Shown: positions 23,564 through 36,337, counted from the first letter of the stretch. The stretch is 64,000 bases of DNA from Roridomyces roridus (GCA_029378245.1 JARKIF010000133.1:27137-91136); one strand, 5' to 3'. The notes: generated by a model from the letters alone, not told the origin. A program made the numbers and translations.

Positions 23564-25558
23564 TTATTCCGATTCGTCCACAAAAATGTCCGTGTAGTGC
23601 ATCAGGATTGTTTCAATGGCCTGGTTCTGATGGTTGGCGTCCGCCATTCCTCCACCGTCGGAACCGTTTGCTTGGGTTGCCTTCTTTTGACCGAAGAGGG
23701 TCGGTCCAAACACAATAGCGAGATTTTGAACGGACATGGAGTTTTCCGCAGCGTGTTGATTTATTCTTCCGGGGTTTTAGTTCACCAAAGGTTTCCTGGA
23801 GTAAAAAATTACCGATGCAAATGGCCGAGGAAGTACTTGAGAGTCGCGTAATTGGCATCTGGTAGATCGTTGACTCGCTCATGTAAACGGATGTGTCGCA
23901 GTCGATCATTGTCGATTTCTTGTGGGCGATTTAGCTTCTGGTACTCAAAAGGCTGGCTGTACTCACTGGCTGCATCTATGAATCCCTGCTGGAGGTCGAA
24001 CGTGAGGAGAGGATCGGGCAATTCTCTCAACCACATCTTCATGACACTCGCGACATTGTTGATGTCGGACGACCATTCTGAAGCATCAAGATCCACCGAC
24101 TCGAGATCTGGAACCAAGCATTCAAACACAGGAAAACAGTCTGAGAGTAAGCATTACCCTTGTCCAGTCGTTGCCGGAGATTAGCGACCTTGGTCACCGT
24201 CCCACTGAGCCTGTATATGCCCTGAGACTCAATCCCGTACTTCTCGATTGCTTGGCAACACTTCTCCATGATGGGAGGCACCTCGACGTTGTCCCTGGCC
24301 ATTTGCTCAGCAAGGTCCATCCCAAATGTTGGACGGCCTCGGTCAACAGGAACACTCGCGCCGTTTGGAACGGGTGCCGAACTGACTTTTTCGGCCAGAT
24401 GCGTGGGCAATGGTGGGAGCTTTGTACTTTGGTCAGTGTTTTGCAGGAACCGAGCTATAAATGCACGCACGAAACCCTCATCGGGTGGACCCTCTCTACG
24501 TGGGCCACGGGGTGTAGTGGGACCACGTGCATACGCGTAGTTCTGCATGTACGACCTAAAGTCGCCGCGATTGTCAATCATCTCTAGCGTGGCTTTAAGA
24601 CCCGGGCCCAGAGAAGAGCCTGTACAAGTGTAAAACGTGCAATATTGAAGACGGAGAAGCCGGTCAACGCACCTTCTTCACTTGGGGGTACCAGAGTCGA
24701 GCCATCACTGAGAACAGTACTCTCGAACAGGAATGCATATCGTGTGAGATGATATTGGGTCCCCAGATCCATTTCGTCTGTGCATTCTTTCAGCGCCTGA
24801 CTTGACCATGAGTTCGGGTCCCTCCCAGAGATTCGGTTCCACGTACTCGGAGAATTCGAGGTAATTGGAAGTTGAAATATTCTTGCCTCATGGACTGAGT
24901 GTCGGTGACAGCCTTGCGGTAGGCATCTGAAGCGGCAGACATGCGGGAACGGATATCGTCTTCTTGTCGTTGTATCTTTGGGCGGCATTCAGGAGGGTTG
25001 ACTGGAGAACTCGGAGGTGGTAACGCACATTTCCGGGGTTCTTCCCCTTGAGAAGTAGGCCGCCTTTGGCCACTGCCTTGCCGATCGCCCGCTTTCCTCC
25101 CGCCCCTCCTTGACGCGTCTGGACCGTGTTATCTTTGAGAGACTCGCCCTCTTTTTGTAGGAGTACACGTTCCAATTCCTCGGATGTTATATCCAAGCGG
25201 TTCTTGCATTTCTCGGTAATTGCCTCGGACTCTTGTAGCGCTCGTTCGTACCGAGTGGCAAGTTCCTTGGTCTGCAGAAGGACATGAAAACAAGGGGAGC
25301 GCTCAGAAACCGGCGTCTTTACCTGTTTCCGATTCTTATCTACTTCCTTGGCAAGAGTTGCAAGTTCTTCGCTCATCTCGTTCAGTCTCTGAGCGAAACG
25401 CATCCGACTGTCTCCCATGGATTCGTGAATTTTCATTGATGACTGCCACGAGTTGACGAAGGTGCTGGTGACGACGATGAGCTTAAAACGATCGTGAGGG
25501 TAAAGCAAGTACCCGGCCTTGCCATCGTGCATGCCATATGTGTCGGCCGTCATTCGAG
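23564..25558 (-). pseudogene. 5'-truncated F-BAR/RhoGAP gene (left copy)
   Basis: Exact copy of the right-arm RhoGAP gene but cut at 25558, the edge of the duplication. It keeps most of the F-BAR helices (from TADTYGMHDG on) and the whole RhoGAP domain (VPPIMEKCCQAIEKYGIESQ, IYRLSGT, LRELPDPLLTF, LAIVFGPTLFGQ), ending DIFVDESE at 23564. It lacks the promoter and the first exons, about the first 165 codons of the intact gene. The first in-frame ATG is at 25553, five bases inside the break. Its new upstream sequence is an unrelated truncated gene. Expression would need a new promoter, so it is probably a pseudogene, though a short GAP could still be made. Confidence 0.85.
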
Positions 25559-25918
25559 GGTGCTCAGCAGCTCAAGCTTTTGAACGAGAAGCCCATATGG
25601 GTTCTTCATCGGAAACTTCCCGGCTGGCGTGTCGGTCACGCGAGGGTTGTCGGCCAGCTGCAGGTCGAATATAATGTATTGTCGTGTGCAATCGAGTTGG
25701 CCACCCTCTTTCGCCGTCGGCCTCATTCAAGTTGCGTCTATACCCGGCTCAGGTACGCCCTGCAGCGAGTGAGTTGCGGCGGCGGACTTAGGACCTGGTT
25801 TCTGGGGTGTGCCAAATAAACTATTTTTTCCCGTATTCGGGCGACGGTCAGCCATAGCAGAAAAAAACCCGATTTGAGACGTTTGTATCGTCGGATTCGC
25901 CGCGTCTGTTGTGCCCAT
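25559..25918 (-). pseudogene. Unrecognised gene truncated at the duplication breakpoint
   Basis: Two coding-like segments read toward the left arm. The first starts MGTTDAANPTIQTSQ at 25918 (or MADRRPNTGKNSLFGTPQKP at 25854). After a probable intron around 25700-25770 the second reads IIFDLQLADNPRVTDTP and MKNPYGLLVQKLELLST, ending at 25559 where the left arm begins. The fused frame meets TGA two codons into the arm. I do not recognise the family. The gene is divergent from NUP85 and has lost its 3' part here. If the spacer was inverted, its original continuation should start at 37688. Confidence 0.5.
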
Positions 25919-26064
25919 CGTTGAATAAATTTGAATTACACGTTGATTACGCGAAATAAACATGTGTACACTTGGCGACACAGCCACGGACGCGACTTTG
26001 TTCCAAGTCCCGACTTGCTATCCCAACACTTGGCAATTCTGCCTGGCCCAAGCCAACGCACAAT

Positions 26065-28689
26065 ATGTCGGGAGAACTCTTCAACTTAACGCCACCCCTC
26101 GTTCCTGCAGGAAAGCCCGAAGATCTTCTGTTGGCTGGACAGTCTCTAGCTGCAACTCTTTCACCCTTGGACAATTCCTTGGCTGTATTCGTGACGAATG
26201 CTGTAGTTTCGTTTGTTCTTTTGAAGCCCTCGGTTTTGACCGCGTCTCTAGCCCACGTCCCAACTTCAAAATCGGCCACCTGGAGAAGAACAACCCGTAT
26301 ACTTTTCGAGCATTGATGCTGTCCCTTCCTCAGAGAGGCGGTTGGTGTGTCTAACAACTCACACGAGAAATTTCTGGGCCTCTCATTACCGCAGTTTATC
26401 ACAGACACCCTGGTCATTTTCGCTGCGTTCCAGAACCTCATTAAAACATCTCGCACCAAAGAGCCCGAGTGGTGTGTCTACTCTCCGTCTTCTTTCCTTC
26501 TGTCCATGACGTCTGTAGGCTCCAAAATGAACACAATCTGGCCGTCATGCGAAAGCTGGCCATCGACTATGTGAATTTCATCAAGGAATGCTGGATTCAC
26601 GCTTCAGTGAGTTTCTCAAGGGATGACGCGTTTGTGTGCGCTCACTCCCGTAAGCAACCTGCTCCCCGACCAGAAGGGCCTTTACAATTCAGTGGGGATC
26701 ACTACCGGAGCCTCTACACGTCCTTTTCGCTCTTCGTCGTCCTCTATCTCCCGGAACCAGGATACGAGGAGGCGCCGGTGGGGGAGGAACTGATGGAATG
26801 GCTCAACATTCATTTCATCGAGCCGTCTACCGAAGAAGGCGATCACTTGAGCTCATTACAGTCTCCGTGGGAGGATGAATCGTTCTGGCCCTACCTCACA
26901 AGGTTTGCACGAGTCCGTAGTTTGGCGCCTGAAATCTGATGCTTCGCCAGGGCTACGTTGCGCGGACTTTCAAAAGCTTCCGTCTTCTTTCTGAAAACAC
27001 TCTCTGGTCATCCCTCCGAAGATCTCCAGCAACTAGCGGAGACTATGGTGTCGCTCGTTGAAACACAACCTCGACTGCAGAATTTCGCCGCCGAAAGAGA
27101 TTTTGCGTATGCATCACGTCGATGGAAAGACAAAGTCAAAGCGGTGCGGGTCGAGATGGATCAAGTTCCGGAAGACGATAGATTCGATGACTTTGATAAC
27201 TGGTGGGACCGTCTGAGCGACATGGTCGGTGTATTGGAAGGCAGGGGTGAAATAGTGCAGCGTGTTTGCGAGGAGCTCGGGGCGGATTGGAAGGAAGTTT
27301 GTGCAGCGTGGGGCATATTTGTGGACCCCAGGCTTCGAAGAGAAGATCTACCGTAAGTCGCAAAGTCGGTCCAGTGCTCCTTCAAACTCACCGTTAATCT
27401 CAGGGATGTTGTTCGTCGCGTACTTGACGATATGCCACCTGACCCCACGAATCTTGAAGACATGATTCACACGTCGCTGTTGAGCGGTAAACCAGGGGAC
27501 GCATTGCTCCATGCTTCCCAGCTCGACCGGTGGTTATCAGCTCACCTTGCCGACATTATGGATCCGCTCTCGCTTCTTGATAGTCCCACTCAGGACGAGT
27601 ACGTCCTCTGTTCTCCAGCCCCTCAGCCCTTCTAAGCTTGCCACAGCATCTCCATTCGCGATCAGCACATTCTCGCATATGCAGAGTACCTTCATTCTGA
27701 CCCTGCCTTATGGCGTATAACTGTGGACTATATGTATTCTTGTGGCGATGTGGGTAAAGAGCGTGGCGACCAAGTTCTAATTCGAGTGCCTCTGCGACTG
27801 AACGACAGGGGTCCAGACTCGCAAGGCGGCGACGAAGACAAAATCCGGGCCGGGAACATTGTGGGGGTTCTGAAGGATGTAAATCAGACCTGCTTTGATT
27901 ATCGAAGGGAGGCAGCCAGGCGTACCGTTTGCAAGGTATTCAACCGTGTCATTCCGCGACGGCCGATATGCAGGAAGGCTAACATTGGACAGATAGCTGC
28001 GCAGGCCCTTGTTCGCAAGAAGGACTACGGTTTGGCTGTGTCGTATTGTTCGTCTGCGGAAGATTGGCAAGGACTCGGACGCGTCGTTGATCGAGTTCTC
28101 GACGAATACATAGTCAGCGGTGCGTGTTGACCCCCAGAAGTCGAGATCAGGCGCTTACTAGCCCCAGGACCCGCCAACTTCGCAAAATATGCGTCCGACA
28201 TCGCTCCGTCTTTGCAAAACCTTAATATCCGACATTCAGGCTCTCAGGGCGTATTCATTCATCGCCTTATGTTTGCGGTCCGGTATTCAAATTTCCAGCA
28301 ACTTCGCGTCAAGCGGGAATTGCAAAATGCCGCCTCGGACTTGGTGGCTATGTTCCAAGACGATGTCGCTCCAAAGTCGTGGTGGGCCGTAATGTTGTGT
28401 GACGCAGTGGAGCTTCTGCAGAATCGTAAGCGCCGGATTCAATCCATGTCCTGTTTCTAATACTAGAATAGGCTCCTCCCTGTTGTTTTCAGCCTCTGGA
28501 GTGAACGACTTGCTCACGAAACTTGAAGAAATTGTCACAAGATCGTGCCAAGGCTGCGGGGCTGATTACTTGGACATTCTAGCGAGAACAATTCCGGGAG
28601 GAGGCCACAAAGAAGCCCTGGATCGTCTCAAGACCGTTCGTCTCGCTCTGGCGAGGTACTTTGCTAGATCTGTAGTCTTGACTAATTGA
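26065..28689 (+). CDS. NUP85: Nucleoporin Nup85
   Basis: Structural subunit of the Y-shaped (Nup84/Nup107-160) complex that coats the nuclear pore. The start ATG gives MSGELFNLTPPLVPAGKPED. The rest is an all-helical ACE1-type fold. Segments typical of the family are LSLPQFITDTLVIFAAF, HNLAVMRKLAIDYVNF, FVVLYLPEPGYEE, LRGLSKASVFFLKTLSGHP, RRWKDKVKAVRVEMDQVP, DRLSDMVGVLEG, SLLSGKPGDALLHASQLDRW, AYAEYLHSDPALWRIT and IHRLMFAVRYSNF. The end is LARYFARSVVLTN. About ten short introns interrupt it. This is the only intact large gene in the spacer between the inverted arms. The family call rests on overall pattern and characteristic segments rather than catalytic residues. Confidence 0.85.
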
Positions 28690-28974
28690 ATTGGAACTAT
28701 AAGGGGAATGCTTTCATCTCCATCCCCGTTTTTAGGCATTTTCAATGTTCACCCTTCTTCTGCTCAGACATGCTTTTTGGCACCCTCTCCTCGGGAGTAC
28801 CGACGACTTCTCTTCCCTGAGACGCTGATTTTAGGGGGTAAACATATGCTTGGACATTGGTGATTCTCCGGACACGCTTCACGAACGCCTTTCATAAGCG
28901 CCCAACGCTTGCCCCCCGTTTCTCGGATAATTTATATCAAGATACTGATTGCGTCGTTCGAGTACTTATATGCC

Positions 28975-29378
28975 ATGGAGAACTGTGGAAGGCATCCAAG
29001 GGCAATGTGTTACGAAACCCAGTACATGCGAGAGTACTCATGTGGACACTCGGTGAGTATGCGAACGCATTTCATCGAAAGCTCTAATGGCGTCATGACA
29101 GTGGGGAAGAAACCGCCAAGTGGTTTGTATATTCCCAGGTAATATCCTATTTGAGCCAACCCACACTACAGATTGACTGCCTGCGAACGGCCTGCGCCTT
29201 GAGCTCGCGACATGACCCAGCTCCCCATAATTGCCAGCAAAAATGCGCTCAACAGTCAGTATTTTTCCCTCTCCGCTTCACCGATGATTTAATGGCGAGC
29301 GACAGAATGGCCGCGCCTGTCAGGGTGGTCCAGGAAAGATTCGACAAACACTGCGACCGATGCATTCTTGGGGGTTGA
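28975..29378 (+). CDS. Small cysteine-rich protein (copy 1)
   Basis: Start MENCGRHPRAMCYETQYMRE, then YSCGHS. An intron starting GTGAGT follows, then a short exon (WGRNRQV) and a second intron. The last exon carries DCLRTACALSSRH, HNCQQKCAQQ and HCDRCILGG before the stop. The pattern CGH, DC, C, H, NCxxxC, CDRC resembles a zinc-binding fold seen in many short proteins of unknown function in mushrooms. About 100 residues. Function unknown; a metal-binding role is inference. Exon joins are tentative. Confidence 0.5.
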
Positions 29379-29549
29379 GGCGGCTGCGCGTGGTTTGCTG
29401 TTGGCGTGAATTGGGATCTTGATTTTGTCGTCATTTTAGGGGGTAAACATATGCTTGGACATTGGTGATTCTCCGGACACGCTTCACGAACGCCTTTCAT
29501 AAGCGCCCAACGCTTGCCCCCCGTTTCTCGGATAATTTATATCAAGATA

Positions 29550-29699
29550 CTGTACTATTTCAACCGTAAGTTCATCAAAATTATGTAATTTTTCGACCGA
29601 GAAGGCCGAAAAAAATTCTTTTGAATTATGGCGATTTTTGCACACATCAAAAAAGGTTGGCTGTGACGTGTGACTGAACTTACGGTTGAAATAGTACAG
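29550..29699. mobile_element. 150-bp MITE with TA target duplication
   Basis: A 25-bp terminal inverted repeat begins CTGTACTATTTCAACCG at 29550; its reverse complement ends at 29699. TA is present on both sides (29548-29549 and 29700-29701). The unoccupied site in unit 1 has a single TA at 28943-28944 in otherwise identical sequence, which proves insertion and fixes the ends. TA duplication points to the Tc1/mariner superfamily. There is no coding capacity, so it was moved in trans. Confidence 0.95.
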
Positions 29700-29731
29700 T
29701 ACTGATTGCGTCGTTCGAGTACTTATATGCC

Positions 29732-30135
29732 ATGGAGAACTGTGGAAGGCATCCAAGGGCAATGTGTTACGAAGCCCAGTACATGCGAGAGTACTCATGT
29801 GGACACTCGGTGAGTATGCGAACGCATTTCATCGAAAGCTCTAATGGCGTCATGACAGTGGGGAAGAAACCGCCAAGTGGTTTGTATATTCCCAGGTAAT
29901 ATCCTATTTGAGCCAACCCACACTACAGATTGACTGCCTGCGAACGGCCTGCGCCTTGAGCTCGCGACATGACCCAGCTCCCCATAATTGCCAGCAAAAA
30001 TGCGCTCAACAGTCAGTATTTTTCCCTCTCCGCTTCACCGATGATTTAATGGCGAGCGACAGAATGGCCGCGCCTGTCAGGGTGGTCCAGGAAAGATTCG
30101 ACAAACACTGCGACCGATGCATTCTTGGGGGTTGA
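29732..30135 (+). CDS. Small cysteine-rich protein (copy 2)
   Basis: Second tandem copy of the gene at 28975, with the same exon pattern and cysteines. The single substitution G29774 changes a Thr codon (ACC) to Ala (GCC). The MITE ends 32 bp upstream of its ATG, so its promoter or 5' UTR differs from that of copy 1. Function unknown. Confidence 0.5.
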
Positions 30136-30189
30136 GGCGGCTGCGCGTGGTTTGCTGTTGGCGTGAATTGGGATCTTGATTTTGTCGTC

Positions 30190-31158
30190 AGTACACACAC
30201 GATGATGCAACCCTGCACGGAGATATCGCAGGCCTTCTTCATAAATCATCCTTCTTGACCCAACAGGAAAATTCCCTTTCTCGTCCTACTACCTCCATGT
30301 ACCTTTCTTCTGAATGAATCATTGAATGTCGGATTTTTGCGGTTTTCAACCGTCGGAATAAGACGGAATGAGGGCGCGGGGCATTAAGTATATCCATTCT
30401 TTGACTGACAGTGAGACGTTTAAACTGGTACAATACTGAATGCGAAAGTGGGAAATGAGCACGGTCTTCGCGGCTCTCTCTCTCTATTTCTGAGTCCAAA
30501 GATCCTGGCCAATGTCGCAGTCACCGATTTTCCAGGGTTGTCGATTCTTGACCTTTTGTGTAAGACGACCGGAACGCTTGAAGTTTCTAAAGTTCCAAAG
30601 CTTTTGATATTTATCGCCTCAGAGTACTTGTGGTATGGTATTTCATGTTCAAGCAGTGAATCATATCCACCGACAGCGCCACCGAACCCTTGCCGGGTAA
30701 CTGGCTATCGATATCAGAACTGAGTTCGCTGCTGGAGAAGAGGAGTCGAACGAGTGCTAAAACTTATGACTTGCCTCCCGGGCGTCCGACCTTTCCGTTC
30801 GGTGCATGCGCAAGGAGGACCATGGAATCATTTCAAAAAGTTTCCAAGAACGAGGTATGCACGATTTCGAGGCCAACCACGTTGAGCAGGCCATCGGTAA
30901 GCAGTCGGATTGTGTTGCACAAGAAACAAGGTTCGAGAAGCCGGATATGCATTCCATTCCGGTGAAGTCATTCGGTGGATCATCCTTCGAGAACACCAGA
31001 AGGCTAAAGTTTAACAACCAAGCTGAGAAATAACACAAGAGTCTGCAACCCGAGCTACCCGGCGAGAAGGCGAGAAACTTGGATGAGGGAGCAAGCTGAG
31101 CGAGTGACTTATGTAATCACACCTGGCTGGACCACTCACAGTCCCAGACGCGTCGTAC
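30190..31158. other. Intergenic between tandem duplication and RhoGAP gene
   Basis: No gene recognised in about 1 kb. Open frames are short, overlap on both strands and show no motif. It probably includes the promoter of the RhoGAP gene and possibly the 3' end of cysteine-rich copy 2. Confidence 0.5.
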
Positions 31159-33677
31159 ATGGCAGACGACACATACACGAGCTCAACGTGGGACTCGACA
31201 GAGAACTCTGACTTTCAATCAGGGCCCAGCTCATACCATCCTCCTGGTCGACTCGTCGATTCGCAGGACCCTTCCGCACCGAATGCGCCTCCATCTCAGC
31301 CGCGCTCCAGCTCCGACTCTGTGGGCCGCTCCTGGCGAGACACGGCGACCGTGGGTAGCGATCCTCGCGACACCGTTACAACGAACGATGCCACTCTCGT
31401 CGAGACTAGTTTCGATGAAAATGTGCTCAGATCACTCTGTGAACTAGATGTGCGTTCGCAATCCGGATCGAGTTCTACGTCGTCCTCATTCCATCGTCGC
31501 AGTGCGGGGTCCCCCTACTTTTAGATCGCATAAAGCAGAGCATGATATCCTGCAGGGTACGGAGATATCGAACTACCGGTTCCACGTCGCGTCTGCTCAG
31601 CCCATTCACCAGGAAGCCTCTATGTTCCTCAAGAAGCGAGCGGCGATAGAAGATGAATATGGCAAGAATATGCATAAACTCGCTCGAATGACGGCCGACA
31701 CATATGGCATGCACGATGGCAAGGCCGGGTACTTGCTTTACCCTCACGATCGTTTTAAGCTCATCGTCGTCACCAGCACCTTCGTCAACTCGTGGCAGTC
31801 ATCAATGAAAATTCACGAATCCATGGGAGACAGTCGGATGCGTTTCGCTCAGAGACTGAACGAGATGAGCGAAGAACTTGCAACTCTTGCCAAGGAAGTA
31901 GATAAGAATCGGAAACAGGTAAAGACGCCGGTTTCTGAGCGCTCCCCTTGTTTTCATGTCCTTCTGCAGACCAAGGAACTTGCCACTCGGTACGAACGAG
32001 CGCTACAAGAGTCCGAGGCAATTACCGAGAAATGCAAGAACCGCTTGGATATAACATCCGAGGAATTGGAACGTGTACTCCTACAAAAAGAGGGCGAGTC
32101 TCTCAAAGATAACACGGTCCAGACGCGTCAAGGAGGGGCGGGAGGAAAGCGGGCGATCGGCAAGGCAGTGGCCAAAGGCGGCCTACTTCTCAAGGGGAAG
32201 AACCCCGGAAATGTGCGTTACCACCTCCGAGTTCTCCAGTCAACCCTCCTGAATGCCGCCCAAAGATACAACGACAAGAAGACGATATCCGTTCCCGCAT
32301 GTCTGCCGCTTCAGATGCCTACCGCAAGGCTGTCACCGACACTCAGTCCATGAGGCAAGAATATTTCAACTTCCAATTACCTCGAATTCTCCGAGTACGT
32401 GGAACCGAATCTCTGGGAGGGACCCGAACTCATGGTCAAGTCAGGCGCTGAAAGAATGCACAGACGAAATGGATCTGGGGACCCAATATCATCTCACACG
32501 ATATGCATTCCTGTTCGAGAGTACTGTTCTCAGTGATGGCTCGACTCTGGTACCCCCAAGTGAAGAAGGTGCGTTGACCGGCTTCTCCGTCTTCAATATT
32601 GCACGTTTTACACTTGTACAGGCTCTTCTCTGGGCCCGGGTCTTAAAGCCACGCTAGAGATGATTGACAATCGCGGCGACTTTAGGTCGTACATGCAGAA
32701 CTACGCGTATGCACGTGGTCCCACTACACCCCGTGGCCCACGTAGAGAGGGTCCACCCGATGAGGGTTTCGTGCGTGCATTTATAGCTCGGTTCCTGCAA
32801 AACACTGACCAAAGTACAAAGCTCCCACCATTGCCCACGCATCTGGCCGAAAAAGTCAGTTCGGCACCCGTTCCAAACGGCGCGAGTGTTCCTGTTGACC
32901 GAGGCCGTCCAACATTTGGGATGGACCTTGCTGAGCAAATGGCCAGGGACAACGTCGAGGTGCCTCCCATCATGGAGAAGTGTTGCCAAGCAATCGAGAA
33001 GTACGGGATTGAGTCTCAGGGCATATACAGGCTCAGTGGGACGGTGACCAAGGTCGCTAATCTCCGGCAACGACTGGACAAGGGTAATGCTTACTCTCAG
33101 ACTGTTTTCCTGTGTTTGAATGCTTGGTTCCAGATCTCGAGTCGGTGGATCTTGATGCTTCAGAATGGTCGTCCGACATCAACAATGTCGCGAGTGTCAT
33201 GAAGATGTGGTTGAGAGAATTGCCCGATCCTCTCCTCACGTTCGACCTCCAGCAGGGATTCATAGATGCAGCCAGTGAGTACAGCCAGCCTTTTGAGTAC
33301 CAGAAGCTAAATCGCCCACAAGAAATCGACAATGATCGACTGCGACACATCCGTTTACATGAGCGAGTCAACGATCTACCAGATGCCAATTACGCGACTC
33401 TCAAGTACTTCCTCGGCCATTTGCATCGGTAATTTTTTACTCCAGGAAACCTTTGGTGAACTAAAACCCCGGAAGAATAAATCAACACGCTGCGGAAAAC
33501 TCCATGTCCGTTCAAAATCTCGCTATTGTGTTTGGACCGACCCTCTTCGGTCAAAAGAAGGCAACCCAAGCAAACGGTTCCGACGGTGGAGGAATGGCGG
33601 ACGCCAACCATCAGAACCAGGCCATTGAAACAATCCTGATGCACTACACGGACATTTTTGTGGACGAATCGGAATAA
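31159..33677 (+). CDS. F-BAR and RhoGAP domain protein (intact copy)
   Basis: GTPase-activating protein for a Rho-family GTPase, recruited to curved membrane by its F-BAR domain (Rgd1/Rga8 type). A Ser/Pro-rich leader begins MADDTYTSSTWDSTENSDFQ. After an intron the F-BAR domain reads CGVPLLLDRIKQ, IHQEASMFLKKRAAIEDEYG, KNMHKLARMTADTYG, RMRFAQRLNEMSEELATLAK and RYERALQESEAITEKCKNRL. The RhoGAP domain near the C terminus reads FGMDLAEQMARDNVEVPPIM, ESQGIYRLSGTVTKVANLRQ with the catalytic Arg in YRLSG, LRELPDPLLTF and AIVFGPTLFGQ. It ends IFVDESE. The 5' exons (31159-31682) lie in the single-copy spacer; the rest is in the right arm. It is the ancestral-looking copy because only it has a promoter and complete F-BAR. 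Confidence 0.88.
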
Positions 33678-33786
33678 TGGTTTTCGATACCTGCGCCTGG
33701 ATGGACGCTTTGAATAATTAAGGTCTATGTAATGTCGCCTTGTAGCTAATACCACACAACCTGTATGTACCCATGCATATTTAAAT

Positions 33787-34930
33787 TTATACCCACGAGC
33801 CATCTCCCGCGAGGCGCCACTGGTTACCTGAAGGGAAGACGATGCGGGTGAGAGAAGGGCACGCGCGACTCCAGTCTGCGCAGAGGGAGGCTTCCTCTGT
33901 GAGATTGGCCTGCCTTCCGCCGTCGATCTCTGTCGGGGAGAGATCAAAGCAGAGGAGGTGGGGAAAGTTTGCGAGGACGGAGGAGAGGCCGGCGAGGAGG
34001 GCCTGGGGCTCAGTCAGGCCAAAGAAGAAGAAAAGGGAAAAGGCAAAAGAGACTTGCAATGCCGGACAAGGCGTAGTGAAGAGTGTGCCGGAGGGCAAGC
34101 CGGACTTTGAGGATCTCCAAAGGGGCGGCAAGATGGATGGATATATGCCGGAGAAGAATGGGTCGGACCTGCATGGCTGACAGGTCGAGGGACCGCAAGG
34201 GGGCGGACGTGAGAGCGATCTGACGGAGATTTTCCGGGGAGACGTCCGAGTCTTGGCCGATGAGAGCGAGATACTGGACTGGGCGGCCGGGAAGCAGACT
34301 GGCAGCCGTGTAGGGGGAGCCGCGAAAATAAAAGAGGGCGGGCAAGGCGCCGTGACTGAGGGCGAGGATGGGCTGATGGTGGTCGGAGAGCTTGAGGTGG
34401 GTCAACCTGCAAGCTGTGGACAAAAAGGCTGGGAGAATGTCCGTGTAGGGACGGACGTCCTTGGACCACTCTGCGCCGAGGGAGCAGAAGCGCAGTGAGG
34501 GCAAGGCGCAGCTGCCGAGGATGCGCTCAATGGCATGGACTGGATTGTGAGGAACATTGGCGAGGTTTGCCGGGCCGAGGAATATATCGAGACCCTCGAG
34601 AGCCACGAGGGTCTGGAGAGCGATGCCGACGTTTGTGCACGCGGCTGCAAGGGCGTGAGGTGAGAGGGACCTGAAATCACCGTGCCACCTGATGTGAAGT
34701 CTCTTGATTGTGTCGACGAGGTGGGGTCTCGACAAAATGGAGCGACAGCATTGCAGAGTTCTGGCCGGGACCGGGGAGGAGCCGGAGAGGAGATCTGTGA
34801 TAGAAATAGCAGAATAAAGAAGGCGTTCAGCGACGGCGTTGAGACGACGGGAGACGCGAGCAACGTCTGCGAGCACTGAAGCGGGCAGACCGTCGAGGAC
34901 GGCGACGAGGGTCTCGTTGGGCAGGGACAT
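33787..34930 (-). CDS. F-box/LRR-like protein (right copy)
   Basis: Copy of the gene at 22310-23454, same start MSLPNETLVAVLDGL and same end. The exons are 34058-34930 and 33787-34002, separated by a 55-nt GC-AG intron, one base shorter than in the left copy. The encoded protein is therefore the same. Without removing this intron the two copies would read into different frames, which independently supports it being an intron. Confidence 0.75.
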
Positions 34931-35125
34931 GGTGGGTTGCCAGTTCTCATGAATGTATTTAATGGGTCGAGGCGGACTAATCGCGGTCGGATTTTGGTTT
35001 TGACGAGAGAGAGTTTGTTCCGTTCTGTCGGTTCTGAATGACTTTCACGAGATGAGAGCAGCCAAAGTGAGATGTTAAATTACAAAGTGTACAGACAGAT
35101 AATGATATAATGCGAGGGAGAGAGT

Positions 35126-35786
<661 letters not shown>

Positions 35787-36301
35787 ATGGCCCGTACCAA
35801 ACAGACTGCTCGCAAATCTACCGGTGGCAAGGCCCCGCGTAAGCAGCTCGCCAACAAGTCCTCCGCCGCTCGCAAGACTGCCGTGCGTTGTCTTTTACGC
35901 GTCTTTTGTTTTCATCTCACATTTCCTTCAAGGCCGCTGCTGGTGGTGTCAAGAAGCCTCATCGTTTCCGCCCGGGAACCGTCGCCCTCCGTGAAATCAG
36001 ACGTTATCAAAAGTCGACCGAGCTGCTCATCCGCAAGCTGCCCTTCCAACGTCTCGTTCGTGAAATCGCCCAGGACTTCAAGGTGTGTTATCTGCTTCTC
36101 CCTTCTCTTCTTTCCTCACACCCTCTTCAGACGGATCTTCGTTTCCAGTCCTCCGCCGTCATGGCTCTCCAAGAAGCCGCCGAGGCTTACCTCGTCTCGC
36201 TCTTCGAGGACACCAATCTTGCTGCCATCCACGCCAAGCGTGTCACCATCCAACCTAAGGATCTCGCTTTGGCGCGGCGGTTGCGCGGCGAGCGCTCGTA
36301 G
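35787..36301 (+). CDS. Histone H3 (right copy)
   Basis: Copy of the gene at 20939-21453 with identical exon structure and protein ([20 protein letters not shown] to RRLRGERS). Start, stop and splice sites are intact. A diverged H3 variant lies 4 kb further right at 40388. Confidence 0.97.
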
Positions 36302-36337
36302 ATTTCTTGTCGTATTATTATTCCCCTCATCTGTACT

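Larger units (their letters stand above)
28828..30189. repeat. 605-bp tandem duplication, two units
   Basis: Unit 1 is 28828-29432 and unit 2 is 29433-30189, both starting ATTTTAGGGGGTAAACATA. Unit 2 is longer only because of a 150-bp insertion plus its 2-bp target duplication. Apart from that I find one substitution (A29017 against G29774). Each unit carries one copy of a small cysteine-rich gene. Confidence 0.95.

Noticed and set aside
23613..23909. Open frame in the RhoGAP C-terminal region reading KPRKNKSTRCGKLH
   Set aside because: It reads through an intron; the conserved RhoGAP end (AIVFGPTLFGQ to DESE) is in another frame after splicing.
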